64,000 nt of DNA from Moringa oleifera (lineage: Eukaryota > Streptophyta > Magnoliopsida > Brassicales > Moringaceae), in contig JAJFZO010000344.1 in assembly GCA_021397835.1 (NCBI GenBank), forward strand, positions 6,820,001 to 6,884,000, read 5' to 3'. Both the position numbers and the translations under genes were made by a program. Shown piece after piece: positions 51,505 to 63,614 of the stretch (its first letter is position 1; the number at the start of each line of letters is the position of its first letter). The notes under the pieces are model-generated. The model was not told the DNA's origin, ran no database searches, and saw only the letters and a list, made by a program, of their open reading frames with translations.

Positions 51505-54130
51505 TAAATCCCAAAAAATTTCAATCCTCTGCTGCCAACACCTACACCCCAACCGTTTTTAGGTCAGACGCCTATTTGGTCACTTGTCCTACACTCAAAA
51601 GCCAATAATTTTATATTATTAGGCAACGAAGAAGAAACAAACATATAGAAGGCAGGAGCAGACAAAGTTTACATACGGTTAACCAGTAGATTAGCATTTT
51701 GGACTGGATGTATGTAGAACTCGAATCACAATTAACCCAACAAAAGAAACAGGATTTCATTCCAAATTACAAATCTATAATGGAATTCAAAAATTATATT
51801 TTTCATTGGCACCGAAATGAGGATTGACCAGAAGGTTAAGACTTTTGCTGAAATTTAATGCGTTGAGGTAACAGAAAAAACAGCTCGTGTTTAATGATTA
51901 TATGAAGCACCGAAAGAAGATGGGTCAAGATCCCAAGGGAAGAGGAGGATGGCCCATGCGTTGTTTCGAGAAATTGGAATCCAACACATAGAAATCAACC
52001 AGATAGTCAAAAACACCCACGCAGAAGAATAATCAATGAATTAAAAAACTAAGGATGGCATTAGGTGAGGGAGACAAAGACTGTTGAACTGAAAAGGAAA
52101 TGAACAGGCAAAACCACCACCACGTACTTCTAGTGCCCCTACAGCAACAAAAACGGTGTGAAAAAATGCAAACCCTTGCTGATCGCGGTCGGTGTGAGGA
52201 CTCGGACGGAAATGGGTGGTGTTTCCACGTTCCCAAAGCACAACCGGCTTCTGATAGTGTTTGCAGTTTCCTAGTCCCCCAAGCTGCCCCTCTCGCACAG
52301 AAGCCGCTGACACAGGCTCGTTACATAGAAAGTCGTAACTTATGTAGTGACTTTTTCTTTTCTTTTCCTAATATTCACATATCTGATTTTTATATATTGG
52401 TTTTAAATATTTCCTATTATCAAAATGATATGTTAGTTCAACTTTACTGATTCCCATTATTGACTCATTAAAAAAAGAAAATGGCAAAAATGGCTTTCAA
52501 ATTCAATATATGCCATTGTCATAAAAATGTGATAATATGTAATGAATTTTTTAAAATTTATGCTTTCAAAATATATTTTTAAATAACAAATAATATTTAA
52601 ATTATATATATATTATGTATAAAGTTTTAAATTATAATTTCATCATAAAAAATATATAACCTATAATATGTATAGTGTGAAATTAAAAACTTTATGTATT
52701 TCTATTCTTCATTGCAAATAGGGGGAAAAAAAAACCATAGTCTACCGAGAATCTAATGGATGCTTCGGTCAAACAAGTTGGAGAGCGGTAGATCTTTTGT
52801 TAAAATGTTAAAGTCCACATTAACGGATGAAAGTTAAGGACGATTACGATTTGATTCAACTCATAATTTTTATAATTTGAATTGAATCAAAATTATTATA
52901 AATAATTTTAATTTTAAAAACAATCAAAATTATCTTAAATATGATTTTATTATGATTCATAAAATATTTAAAATTAAAATCAACCGTATAAAATGCATGA
53001 TTTTGATTTAATTTTTAATTAAATTAATTAAAAATATATGAAATAATTTAATTTTAAAAATTTATAAAATAATTAAAAAATTTTAAAATATATATTTTAA
53101 AATATAAAAATAAAATTAATATATTTTAATTGATTCTGAATGTAAATTAAATCTAAACTAAACTTAAAATTAAATCTTTTAAATATTAAAATTAAAATTA
53201 TTTTTAAATTAAATTTTAATTAGTATTAAAATTTAATTATTTATATTAATATGAAATTTGAAACTGATGATTCCAAATCAAAATCCTGACTCAAATCGTG
53301 ACCACTGCTAATGTGAGAATGCAACACATGCATGGGTGGAGGCACGCCCATCTCTATTATTTTTTTATGATTATTTGTCTAAATGGTCTCAAGCTAGATG
53401 ACATCAGCACCTACCGCACATGTTGACTATCTCAGTCACACAGGGCCCCACATTTTCAAGGCTCTGGAGTCCGGACCACATCTTCAACATTCAAGTGTCA
53501 CTTAATTATTCGCGCTATTCCAGGACTTTATAACTTGTTACGCAGCTAGGCTCAGGGTCCAGGAATATACGACCGGATTTTGAAGCGCTACTCTCTGGGC
53601 TTCTTCCACTAACGTCCACATCTCAAACAGTGGCCTGTCTACAATAACCCAATCTTTGCTTCAATCCTCAACCATGCTCACCTGAAAAAGACATTACTTT
53701 TTCTAAAGATGAGGCATCACTGGCTAAACAAAAGGACGGACAACAAGCCTTTCTCATTCTCATACATTCAGGAAAAGAAATATAGTAAGGATATGACGTT
53801 CAACCAGATGAGTCTTTCAGAAAGCTTATCGAAAAGGCATATTTATAATACAGTAAGTACGTCAAGAGAGAGAGAATAAGGCAATTATGATATGAGGGCT
53901 TTGGTTCAGGGCAACAGTCCATGCTCAAGGAGTTCTATAGCTAGTTGCAAGGACCCATCCCCTGCCATCCCAGGATACAGAAACCACTATCTCACACCTT
54001 GTTTATTGAAGCACTAACAAGTAAAAACCTTCACAAGAGGCTCTTATCCGGTAAAATTACAACTGCTAGAGATGGCAGAGAGAATATTAAATGTCTTCTG
54101 GCATTTTCATCATCATTTACACTCAGAAAA
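51505..54130. other. PANK2 5' region and ISU1 3' flank
   Basis: 51,505 to about 52,330 should hold the PANK2 leader and promoter. 52,340-53,280 is very AT-rich and repetitive in composition with no gene. 53,280-54,130 leads into the ISU1 3' end. An AATAAA on the minus strand (54,002-54,007) lies about 124 nt past the ISU1 stop and is a plausible poly-A signal. ORFs at 52,041-52,313 and 52,100-52,450 have no recognisable features. Confidence 0.5.
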
Positions 54131-56357
54131 TCAAGCATGAGCAGCTTTCTCAACAGGGGCAGCCTCTGCATTGGCACTTGATTTGGCACGCTTCTCTTTA
54201 TAATCTTTCACAGCTGCCTTGATAGCATCCTCAGCGAGCATACTGCAGTGCAGCTTAACCGGTGGTAGTGAGAGATGCTTGGCAATTTCCCTGCAATTTA
54301 TTTAAAAACAAGCTATATCAAAACTTTCTACAGCATCTAAAGCAACGGAGGTTTAGATCTACATCCTTCTACTTCGATTAAATTTGATGTTTGTCATATC
54401 ACTAACTGCACATTCGGGCCATCTAGGAGGTTACTTCTTCCACATGCCAGAAATTACTTTGCAATGGTAAAGGGATGGCATAAACAAGAGAATCTAATAA
54501 ATGTGAGAGAAGGTCCAAGGGATATTGCTTCATGACATTATACCCACACTAAGCAACTTTCTACCTATAACTTAAAACTTTTTTTTAAATCAGACTACTG
54601 ATAACTAAAAGTTCTTACATACAAAATCCAACAGAGCAGAATATAAGATCTTAAAATGCCAATATCTACTAGCAGATGTGAACAAACAGACAACCAACAT
54701 TAAGATGAACTATTTTGATTCCAACCAAAGAGATCATGGAGCAATCTAAAGCACGTCTAGGTTGCAGGTAAACAAAGAGCTCCAGCACCATATCCAACCC
54801 AGGCACCAATGTTCACATTGCATTTGCAATCAGAAGACTACTGAGTGTGACATATGAAGACCATAGACAGTTGAGGAAGTACCACATAAAAATGGGGAGT
54901 TACGAGGAGAACAATGCAAGGAACCCATATTAAGAGAGAATTTTGGCAGAATGGGAAGTAAATGATGACAGTGAAGATAAAGAGAAAAATCTTATAAGTT
55001 TCTCCAAAAGTTTCACTTCAAATTCTTAATAAACAAAAAGAAAGAACTGAAAGAAAGCACATGTCCTTGACAACTCACAAAAACACGACTTCCAACAGAA
55101 TACCAAAAAAACACCTAATGAAGATCATCACAAAATTATTATATTCAAATTACATATTTAAAAGCCTCAACACTAGAACAGGATAAAAGAAAAGAATCCA
55201 ACATGGTGATGGGCATAAAGAATGCCCAAAATTGGAAGGTTAAAGGTCATACCAACAAAATAAACTGAGAGGCAAGAAACAAACTTACGTGTTTTTGATG
55301 GATAGGACTTCCTCCATTGCTTTCCCTTTCACCCATTCCGTAGCTGTAACAAGAGAAACAGAGCAATTAATACTGAGTCATTTCAACTGTTATAAACCAA
55401 GAACAAGGCAAAAAAAGAGAACTACTAGCAAATCTAGTAGATGGGCAGACCTGACATAGCCTTAACACAACAAAAAAATTTGAAACTCAAATTGATTTTA
55501 ATGATACGGGAGATTCTGTTGACAGTACTTGTTCCTATAGATGTTTAGAACCCTGCTTAAAACATCCCCATTAATACAATGGGAACCTTACATGCCAGGA
55601 GTAACCTTAAACAGTTAGAACTGCTACATCAACATATTCCCTGTATAACTTATCCATATACCAAATGGACTGTAAAACACAATCAAACTCAGTTCTGTAT
55701 AAAATTGACACTGGGGACTTCAATCAACAATATAGTCACAAGAACAAAAACTATAAATCAGAATTTAAATTTTAATTTCCCAATTTTCAAAAATAAGATA
55801 AAACTGAGCTCATGAAAGCCGGTAATGGTCAACTTCCTTTCTATTCCTAATTGTTTTGCTCAACCAAACGTATTAAGGATGAAAAGCTTTAAAAAAAAAA
55901 TCAAATTATGAATAGAACAGAAAAGTAAACAGGAATTTCCTCTTCCATTTCCTCCTCCAATTCAAAAAGAGAACGAAAGACATGAAAAGTAGGAAATTAT
56001 CCCGGAACTTTATCCCTTTTCTTAACAAGCAAACATAGAGGTCCAAGTCGATTACTGACCCACAGAGGACGAAGCGATAGCTGACCCACAGCCAAAGGTC
56101 TTGAAGCGAGCATCCACAATCTGCCCGGTCTCTTCATCGACCTTTATCTGCAGCTTCATCACATCTCCACAGGCAGGAGCACCGACAAGCCCCGTCCCTA
56201 CATTCGGATCATTCTTGTCGAAGGAGCCAACGTTGCGAGGATTGTTGTAGTGGTCGATCACCTTCTCGTGGTAGAGACGTGGTAGGACCTGGACGGGCCG
56301 TAACTGGGCAGCCCCTGAAGCTAACCTCAGAAAGCTCCTCGTCCCTTGCCGTAACAT
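54131..56357 (-). CDS. ISU1: Mitochondrial iron-sulfur cluster scaffold, IscU/ISU1 type
   Basis: Scaffold on which [2Fe-2S] clusters are built in the mitochondrial matrix, working with cysteine desulfurase and frataxin and releasing clusters with the HscA/HscB-type chaperones. Exons: 56060-56357, 55289-55343, 54131-54290; 170 residues (Arabidopsis ISU1 is about 167). Introns are GT-AG (716 and 945 nt) and in phase. Residues 1-28 contain Arg and Ser but no acidic residue, as expected for a mitochondrial transit peptide. The mature part starts at LYHEKVIDHYNNPRNVGSFD. All cluster ligands are present: Cys63 with Asp65 (PACGDVMKL), Cys90 (FGCGSA) and Cys133 (KLHCSMLAEDA). The chaperone-binding LPPVK is at residues 126-130. 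The C-terminus is a short Ala/Lys-rich tail ending KAAHA. Nothing suggests damage. Confidence 0.96.
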
Positions 56358-56959
56358 TATTTTTGCTCAATTGAATGTTCGTCGAAAGGAGTTAATTAAG
56401 TTTAGCTCTGTATATTTCTAGGGTTTGAAAATAAGGGATGGCGGTTTGGGGGATAAGACGGAGACGAGGAGAACACGTGAACGATGGAGATAATCAGAAA
56501 GAAAGAGTGATACCTTGGGAACTCTTGTCTATTTGACACTTGTCAAAATCAAAACGGAGTCCCAGATTCCTGGATCGTATTCTAATGTTAGCTACTGCGT
56601 GATGATCTTGCCACGTCACACTGGTTTCGTTAAATATTTTGACTCTTTCACTGGTCAAAGAAAATGGGCCATCACTAATCATAGCGGACCCAAATTAAAA
56701 CCCGTTAGATAACACCCCCGACCCAAATTTGGGTCCACTAAAACTGGTTATGGGCTTGACCGGAACCCAAAAATGGTACCATTTGAACATAGTTTTACAA
56801 TGATTAAATACAAAATAGTATTCATTTCAAACATTTTTCAAGAAAAAAAACTTTACGGTCTTAAAATGGATTAGCAAATATGTAAAAAGTTAACCCTTTA
56901 TAAGATTAATTATTTAAAATTTGAATTACGTATTATGTTTTTTTTTAATCATACTTTGA
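56358..56959. promoter_or_regulatory. ISU1 leader and upstream region
   Basis: Sequence directly upstream of the ISU1 start codon. The first 150 bp should contain its 5' UTR and core promoter. The rest is AT-rich with no gene. The ORFs at 56,494-56,712 on both strands are not credible. Confidence 0.4.
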
Positions 56960-57145
56960 ATTTGTGACCTGCCACGTAGACATGTCATTAATCTACCTGG
57001 AAAGAAAGGGTTTGTCCATGCGTGCAAGGGCTGGCCAGCTCATGGGCCTTTTAACCAGCTCAACTGCGAATAGGAAAAGAAATAAAGATCAGAAATTGGG
57101 TTTCTTCCATTATGCTGCGCCGGCTGGTTTGCTGGATTGACTTGT
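56960..57145 (-). repeat. LTR fragment related to the LTR at 62.2-62.9 kb
   Basis: About 180 bp matching 62,668-62,845 in the same orientation, by eye roughly three quarters identical. Shared blocks include TTTGTCCATGCGTGCAA, TGGCCAGCTCAT and GGTTTGCT. It corresponds to the first part of that LTR. Similarity stops abruptly at both ends, so this is a truncated copy. Confidence 0.7.
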
Positions 57146-58074
57146 CAAAACGACAGAAATAATATTGTTTTTATGTCGTTTAAGTTAGTAAGCTTGATGA
57201 GCTGGAAAGGGGGACTTAATAAAATGCCACGTAAGCGTCCAGGGGAGCGTTATTCCTGTAGAAATCAGCATAACAGAAAAAATACTGCACATAGAAGGAG
57301 CAGCTCGTTCTGTTGAAGCAGCGGGAAAACAGAAAAGAAAAAAACTAGAGTAAGAATTTGAGAGAAATCATAGAGAATTGATGAGCTTCGGGGCTCGGTT
57401 TTGTAATTAAGATATAGTCTATCTTGTCTGTGAGTTTCTCTTGGCAAGAGCAATATCAGAAGTGATAAATTTGAGCTCGAGAAGCTGTGTAAGTTTTTCT
57501 TGATTTCCTCTCATTTATTCCCGACTGGAATCTTGATTAGTGGATTTGCTGAATCTCTGGTTTTTGAAGAGATTTGTCCTTGGATGTAGGTTTCATACGG
57601 AACCACGTTAATTCAGTTGCTTAGTGTATGTGAGTGACGGATTGTTGCTTTTATATCTGATGCATATGCACTGCATATGGCTGGATTCGATTCATACTGC
57701 TGCTGATATTTGCTGTTGATTTTCTTTGATACTAATGGATGTTATGTAGCTAGATTCTCAATTAATGGATGTAATTGCTTGTAAACGACTCGGTATACTT
57801 TGCTAAGGTGGTACTGAAATTCAACTTATCATCAGCCAAGATAGATCGGGTTTACAGAGAAGCTTTGGTAAAACTTGAGCATCCAATGCTGTACATTCCC
57901 GAGATTAGTAAGTCCAATTGCCCACTGAACTCACACCAACAAACTCTTCCTTGATTCAGAGACCAATCATGAGCTGGATCAAACATCAAGCCTGGCTAAC
58001 CCTTCTGTCATCATCCCCAATGCTCAGAATCTTCAAACACTCTGATTCTGCGAGAGAAACACTCTCGGTCTTCA
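57146..58074. other. Unassigned sequence, possible 5' end of a transcript
   Basis: Less AT-rich than its neighbours. 57,240-57,490 on the + strand resembles a leader that could end at a GTAAGT donor near 57,490, followed by a T-rich intron-like stretch. No ORF with protein character is seen. It could be a non-coding exon of a gene to the right, now separated by the copia element, or just spacer. Confidence 0.25.
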
Positions 58075-58598
58075 TGTCTATTGGGTTCATTATTTAGTAT
58101 TATGTAATAATACATAAACGAAAAACTTGAATTAATATTTAAATTAGTAATAAGATAAATAACAATCTGAAATAAACTTAGAGCAACTTATAACACATAG
58201 CAGTGTGCTTTGCGCTAAATCGAGGCTAGAGTTTGATTCTATATCTTTTAAGATAAAATCACTTTTCAATTGATGCTATTAGATTGATGTTAAATATCTG
58301 TCAGTATATGATCTCTTTTTGTGAAAGTACTATTTCAGTTTACAAGAATAATGAATCAACTTATGTTTGTTATCTCTCATAAACAAACTTTTTTTTTTTC
58401 AAAGAAGGGAGAAGAAAGAATAAATTGTTTTTGGATTTGATAATTGAAATGGTTATGATGGGCTTATTATAGCTGTCAAAAGGTAGCTTTGAAGGAGTGT
58501 ATCTTTCTAAAGAGATGCATCCAAGGAAAATGGTGCATCTTTAATGGAAAGGTACCTTCCCATTCAAATATTTTTTTTAAAATTCTTTTTTTCCAACA
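58075..58598 (-). repeat. Candidate copia 3' LTR
   Basis: On the minus strand it begins TGTTGGAAAA at 58598, directly after the RNase H end of the copia polyprotein, and may end at TAGACA near 58075. The body has the AT-rich, A-run-containing look of copia LTRs. It does not match the LTR at the other end of the element (62,158-62,855). The left boundary is uncertain. Confidence 0.5.
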
Positions 58599-58609
58599 CA
58601 TTTTAGTTG

Positions 58610-61600
58610 AGACTTTCTCTGATTCTATGTAGTCTTGCTCTACCTTTTAATGGAGAAAATGATACTTAACATCATATCTTTAACAGACTGAGCAACCAAA
58701 TCCTCTCTTTAAACCCTTTTGGCTCTGTAATGTACTCAACATCTGCGCTGGAAATTGAAGTTGTGCCTTCCAGCTGATGCAACACCCATTGAGCATGAAA
58801 ACCTTAGCTAACAAAGGGATCTTCTTTTATCTTTATCTCAAATGATGTCTGATTTAACATATCCAACAAGACCTTACTGGATTAGGCCCTTCTTAGTGTA
58901 GACTAAGCCATAATCCTTTGTCCCATTAACTTATCTTAGTAGTCACCTCATTACTTGTCAATGAATACTCTCAATTGGATCGACTGTATACCTACTAAGA
59001 ACGCTAATTGCACGGGACAAATCAGCCCTACTATAAATCATGGCATACATGATAAAACCTACTGCATTTGAGTAGCGTATGCTGCACATTTCCAGTCTTT
59101 ATTCTTCTGAACTTGGATAACTTGATGCAGAAAGTAGAAACTGAGTTCCTAAGGGTACTGAAACTGGCTTAGATTGGTGCCCAAAAAAAAAAAAAAAATT
59201 TAATCACTCTTTGCAAGTAGTCCTAAGGTAGTTTGAGCCACCTCTTGTTTTTGTCTCTTTGGATTTGCATTCTTATGATTCTCTTAGTAGGTACAAGATC
59301 TTTCATATTAAATTCTCTAATAAGCATCCTTTTGATAAGTAGATTTTGATGTAGATTGTTGCTTGTGATGAGCACATCATCCACATAAAGTAGCAACAAC
59401 ACTAAATCCTTGTATGTTGCATTCCTATGATAGAGGCAGACATCATATGAACTTTATTTGAAGCCTTGACTAAGAATGAAGGTGTCAAACCTTCTATGCC
59501 ACTGCTTGGGAGACTGCTTCAAGCCATACAAGGACTTCTTTAAGAGACAAACCTGAATCTTCTTTACCTTTTTCTTCAAAACCTTCAGGTTGCTTCATAA
59601 AGATAGTGTAAGTAACTCACCATGTAAGAATATTGTTTTGACATCCACTTGTACCAATTCCCAATCTTCTAAGGCTACCCTAGCAAGAATGCTCCTTATT
59701 ATTTTAAATTTAACTATTGAAAAAAAGATTTCAGTGTAATTTATACCTTAAACACCGGTGAATCCTTAGGCAACTAACTTGCCTTAAACCTCTTTGTAGC
59801 CTTGTCTATCTCAGCCTTTTTCTCTTGAGTGACCCATTTATAATCCAGTACTCTATGCTTTCCTAGCTTCTCTACTAGTTCTTGGGTCTTATTTCCTTTC
59901 AAAGAAGACATCTTTTCCTTCACAGTTTCAAAGAGCAGCATCTTGCCATAACATTGCTTTTCTGAAGCTTTTTCATTTAAGCTCCTCTAGTATTTTATTA
60001 TATTTAGTGCATAGGCAATCAATTCTTCTTCAACCAAGCTAGAGCTTGATTTTTCTTCTTGAAATCTTTTTGGAGGCTTGATTGTTCTTCTGCTCCTATC
60101 TCTGGCTAGTTGATACTTAACTACTTAGAATCATCATCAAAATAAGTTGTTGCTTTTCACTTGCTGGGAGGCTCTCGTGTTGCAAACTTCCTGCAAATTG
60201 TCCAACAGATTCTAGAGCATGGTTGGCTGAAGTTTGAGCCCTGATTGATTCTCTCTTAATACCAACTACTTCCTTGGAAGCTGCCTCAAGTTCTGAACCT
60301 TCATTTTTTACAACAGTTACTCTTTAATGAGCATAAGACAGAGAGGCTTCATTGAATGTAACATCTCTGCTTATTATTTATTTATTTTGTAGGATCCTCC
60401 TTGTCTTACATATCTTACACACATTAACACCTTCAAGATAGCCAAGAAAAAGCCCTTTAACACCTCTAGGATCTAGTTTTCCTTCTCTTCAGTGTGCATA
60501 TGCAACGCATCCAAAGATGCTCAAGTGACTGAGATAGGAGCCTTCTCGGACCACTTTTCTTCAAATGTATTAGGTCTATTGCCTCTGAAGTTATAGTTAA
60601 TTTTCCCCAAAAGTCTTTCCTTAGGTCAGATGTAAATAACATACACTTTTATAATAGCCCTATTCATCCTTTCTGCAGTTCCATTTTGTTGTGGAGTTTA
60701 ATTGCTTAAACAATCTATGCCAAGGATCCCTTGGTCCTTGTAATAAGCACTAAAGGTGAGTGACAACTCCAATCTATTGTACTTTCTACCCCTTTGGTTT
60801 TTCATCATTCTCCATTCTCTGAACCTTCCAAAATAGTCATCTTTAATTTTCAACATATAAATCCAAAGTTTCCTTGAAAATATATCAACTATAAAAGAGT
60901 ACCTACAACCCCCATCCCTTGGAAGTCCTCTCTAGTCCCCATAAGTCCAATTGTACATAGTCCAGAATCCTAACCGAATAGTGCTCACTAATTGTTGCAA
61001 ACTTCAGCCTGTCTTGCTTGCTTGAAACACATTGCCCATAGAATCCTAATTAAGTCACCTTGTCCTTGCCAAGCAGTCCTTGATTGCTGAGAATTTGCAG
61101 CCCATTTTCACTATAATGTGCTAAAGATGAGCTGCAACAAGCTCACTTCTAGCAGTAACAGTTGTTGCACCAATTTCCCCCTTTCATTGGAGGATGTATA
61201 GTCCATTCTCCTTGATTCCTTTGAGGACCACCTTTGAGCCTTTCATGCCTTAGATTGCTCTTTTCAAATCTAAAAGAGTAGGCCTCCTCATCGAAAGAGT
61301 CTAACTAGATACAGCTTCTTTAAGTTGAGGCACATGCCTCACTTCTTTTAATACCTTGATTGTTCTACTATAGGGTTGAAATGCTATGGTTCCAATGCGT
61401 TCTACCTCGCATGACTTATCATTTCCCATGATTACTCCGCCAACACTCCCTTATCTTGGAACCAATCAATCCTTGGACACATATCATAAGTGCGAATAGA
61501 ACTTAGGATCTCTTTAACATTCCCGGATTCTGTCACAGCAAGAACCTTTCCTTCTTTTCTATCATTCCCCTCACATTCAGCCCTTCTCAAGCAGCTTCCT

Positions 61601-62157
61601 TTAATTTGTCTTACTTCTCAATTCTATGGCATTCAAAGCTCAGATTACATCTTTAAGGGTCAATGTCTCTACCAAGCTTCAAGATATCCACAAATGTCAT
61701 ATGATCTGGGCAGTGAAAACAACAATACCAAGTCCTGCCTTTATCTTCACACTCCCCTTCATATATACATCTTAAGAGTGAAGAACTTCTCCTTAAGAAA
61801 AAGACGACATGAAAGATTTTTGGTCTTGTAAATGCTCTCTCAAGTTTCAGCTAAATCTCTACCATTGTTTTGTGCTTGATAACATCCATCAAGACTGTCA
61901 CTGAGGCTCAAAGTCAGTGTGTGTTAGGCCTTCTCAATAACTTTTTACTTCTGCTCCTTGGATAGATTTGCAAGCAGTTTAATCTCTCCGTCAAGTGCCT
62001 TATGGAGGGCAAGATTGCCCAGCCAGGCTGACATCTTGATCTTTAATGAACATTAATCATTTGTGTCATTCTCTTGGAAGTAATCTGGGGTTTTCTACAG
62101 TTTCTTGAAGGCTTTCTTGGATTCTTAATGGATCTTTTGGGCTGTGATACCACTTTT
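58610..62157 (-). mobile_element. Decayed Ty1/copia internal region
   Basis: Minus strand, with order as expected for copia. A primer-binding site at 62,141-62,152 reads TGGTATCACAGC, one mismatch from the usual initiator-Met tRNA site. Gag: about 61,750-62,100 (MSAWLGNLALHKALDGEIK, then LESIYKTKNLSCRLFLKEK). Integrase core: near 60,900 (DYVQLDLWG). The start of the reverse transcriptase region (KDVTFNEASL) is near 60,350. SLYGLKQSPKQWHRRFDTF is near 59,500, and the catalytic box at 59,376-59,387 is an intact YVDD. RNase H: 58,650-59,050. Many stops and frameshifts interrupt it, so it is inactive. No host gene is visible inside. Confidence 0.87.
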
Positions 62158-62855
62158 TGTTAATTAACCAATATCCAAAGGCTTCTGGTCGTGAGTTAGC
62201 CATCCTGTAAACTTAGATTTGTAACTGTAGGTATAGTGAACTTGCTGGAAAACCCAGAATGCAAAGTTGGTTGTCTGCTCTGTTCCAATAGTTTTGCAGG
62301 GGATGTTTCGATTAATCAGGCTAACAACTATTCAATAAGAACAATCAACGAAAACACAAGAGATGTATAAAGGTTCGACAAGATTGCCTTCATCCACTTC
62401 AAGATTTTCTCAAGAGACTTTGATCTTCCCGCTAATAAAAGAACGAATACGGTACAAAGATTCAAGATACAAATTCACCTGCGTCATGTAATTGTCCTGA
62501 GAATTTTCTCCCTTTAGACAATGAAACAACAAAGACATAGTGCAGTTGAATTAAGTCCCAGTCACTCTTACGCAATGATTCCTTGAATCTCTCTCTCAAT
62601 TCTTGATTACCCAAATGATGAAAAACTAACCTTTTACTTTCCCTCTTTATAAGAAGCGTGGCCTGTCAGGTAGACATTTGGTTAATCCAATTGGAAAGAA
62701 ATGATTTGTCCATGCGTGCAAAAGATTGGCCAGCTCATCATCAGTTTTCAACCAACTTAATTACCTGAAGGAAAAAAAAAAAAAAAAGGGGATCAAAAAC
62801 TGGGTTTTTTCCACCCTGCTACACATACTGGTTTGCTAGATTATTATTCCCAACA
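62158..62855 (-). repeat. Copia 5' LTR
   Basis: A 698-bp segment from TGTTGGGAATA (62855) to TTAACA (62158) on the minus strand. The right position is shown by the primer-binding site five bases downstream. A TATA box (TTATAAAG) lies at about 62,646-62,652, roughly 205 bp into the LTR. A long A/T homopolymer is at 62,772-62,787. Confidence 0.72.
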
Positions 62856-63311
62856 CCCATATCAAACGTGAACAGTTAATTTTGATTAAAATTTTACCAA
62901 CTCTGGACAGATATTTTTAAGAAAACAAACTATAGATGTACTTATTAGATTAAGCAAAATTAAATAAAATCTCTTCTACCCAAGTAAATTAAGAGAAAAA
63001 AGAAAAAGGATAGTTAGGCTAAAATGTTGGAATGATGCATCGACAATCATTAATGTCTTCAATAATGCACCGAACTCCTTGGAAGACCTTACCCTTTTTA
63101 GCTAGTCAAGACGACACTCTCTTTGGATGGCAAAGCTGTGCTCCTGCTGAAGAAGAAGCAAATTAGGAAGAACATGAAATAATAAAGCTGAGAATCTGAT
63201 CTATTGTTGATAGGTAGCTAACGAATTAGGTTTGAGTGTTGCGCATGGCTTTGGGTTTGTGTTTTCCTTGTCATGCATTATTCTTTGCTTTTGTATGGTT
63301 CATAGTGATCC
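62856..63311. other. Spacer, nothing recognised
   Basis: AT-rich sequence between the copia LTR and the LINE-like fragment. No gene or repeat is supported. Confidence 0.4.
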
Positions 63312-63614
63312 TTGAGAGGGGCTTTATGTCCTTTCACTTCACTGCGAGCAATTTTTAGGGCCAAAGGGTTCTCCCTTGGGCACTTCCTCTTTATACTTTG
63401 TTTGGATTATGGGATTGTGCTGCGACAAGATGAAGTGCTTTTCTCACTACTATTTCATCACTCTCTCCAAAAAGATCTTAAAGTTGCATATATAAAGAAA
63501 AAAAAAACACAGGATATTGTGATTGTTCTTTTAGATATATTGATTATTGTAGGAGATCACCAAAATGCAAGATTAATGACCCAACTATCTTCCAAAATAT
63601 CATCACTTATGTAA
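63312..63614 (+). pseudogene. Probable LINE reverse-transcriptase fragment
   Basis: A 100-codon open frame containing AKGFSLGHFLFILCLDYG, comparable to the RGLRQGDPLSPYLFIL block of plant LINE reverse transcriptases. A HHSLQKDLKVAYI-like block follows, then DILIIVGDHQNARLMTQL, which aligns with the region after the FADD box. An insertion (KKKKTQ) disrupts the catalytic box. It differs in detail from the other LINEs here, so it may be another family. Confidence 0.5.

Noticed and set aside
52041..52313. Minus-strand ORF of 90 codons upstream of PANK2
   Set aside because: Lies where the PANK2 leader or promoter should be. It has no family similarity and does not splice in frame to MAGPRED in any obvious way.
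61490..61831. Plus-strand ORF of 113 codons
   Set aside because: Antisense of the copia gag region; the minus strand carries the recognisable LESIYKTKNL block.
58075..62855. Calling 58,075-58,598 and 62,158-62,855 a matched LTR pair
   Set aside because: Apart from the TGTTGG start they share no visible similarity and differ in length, so they are listed separately.
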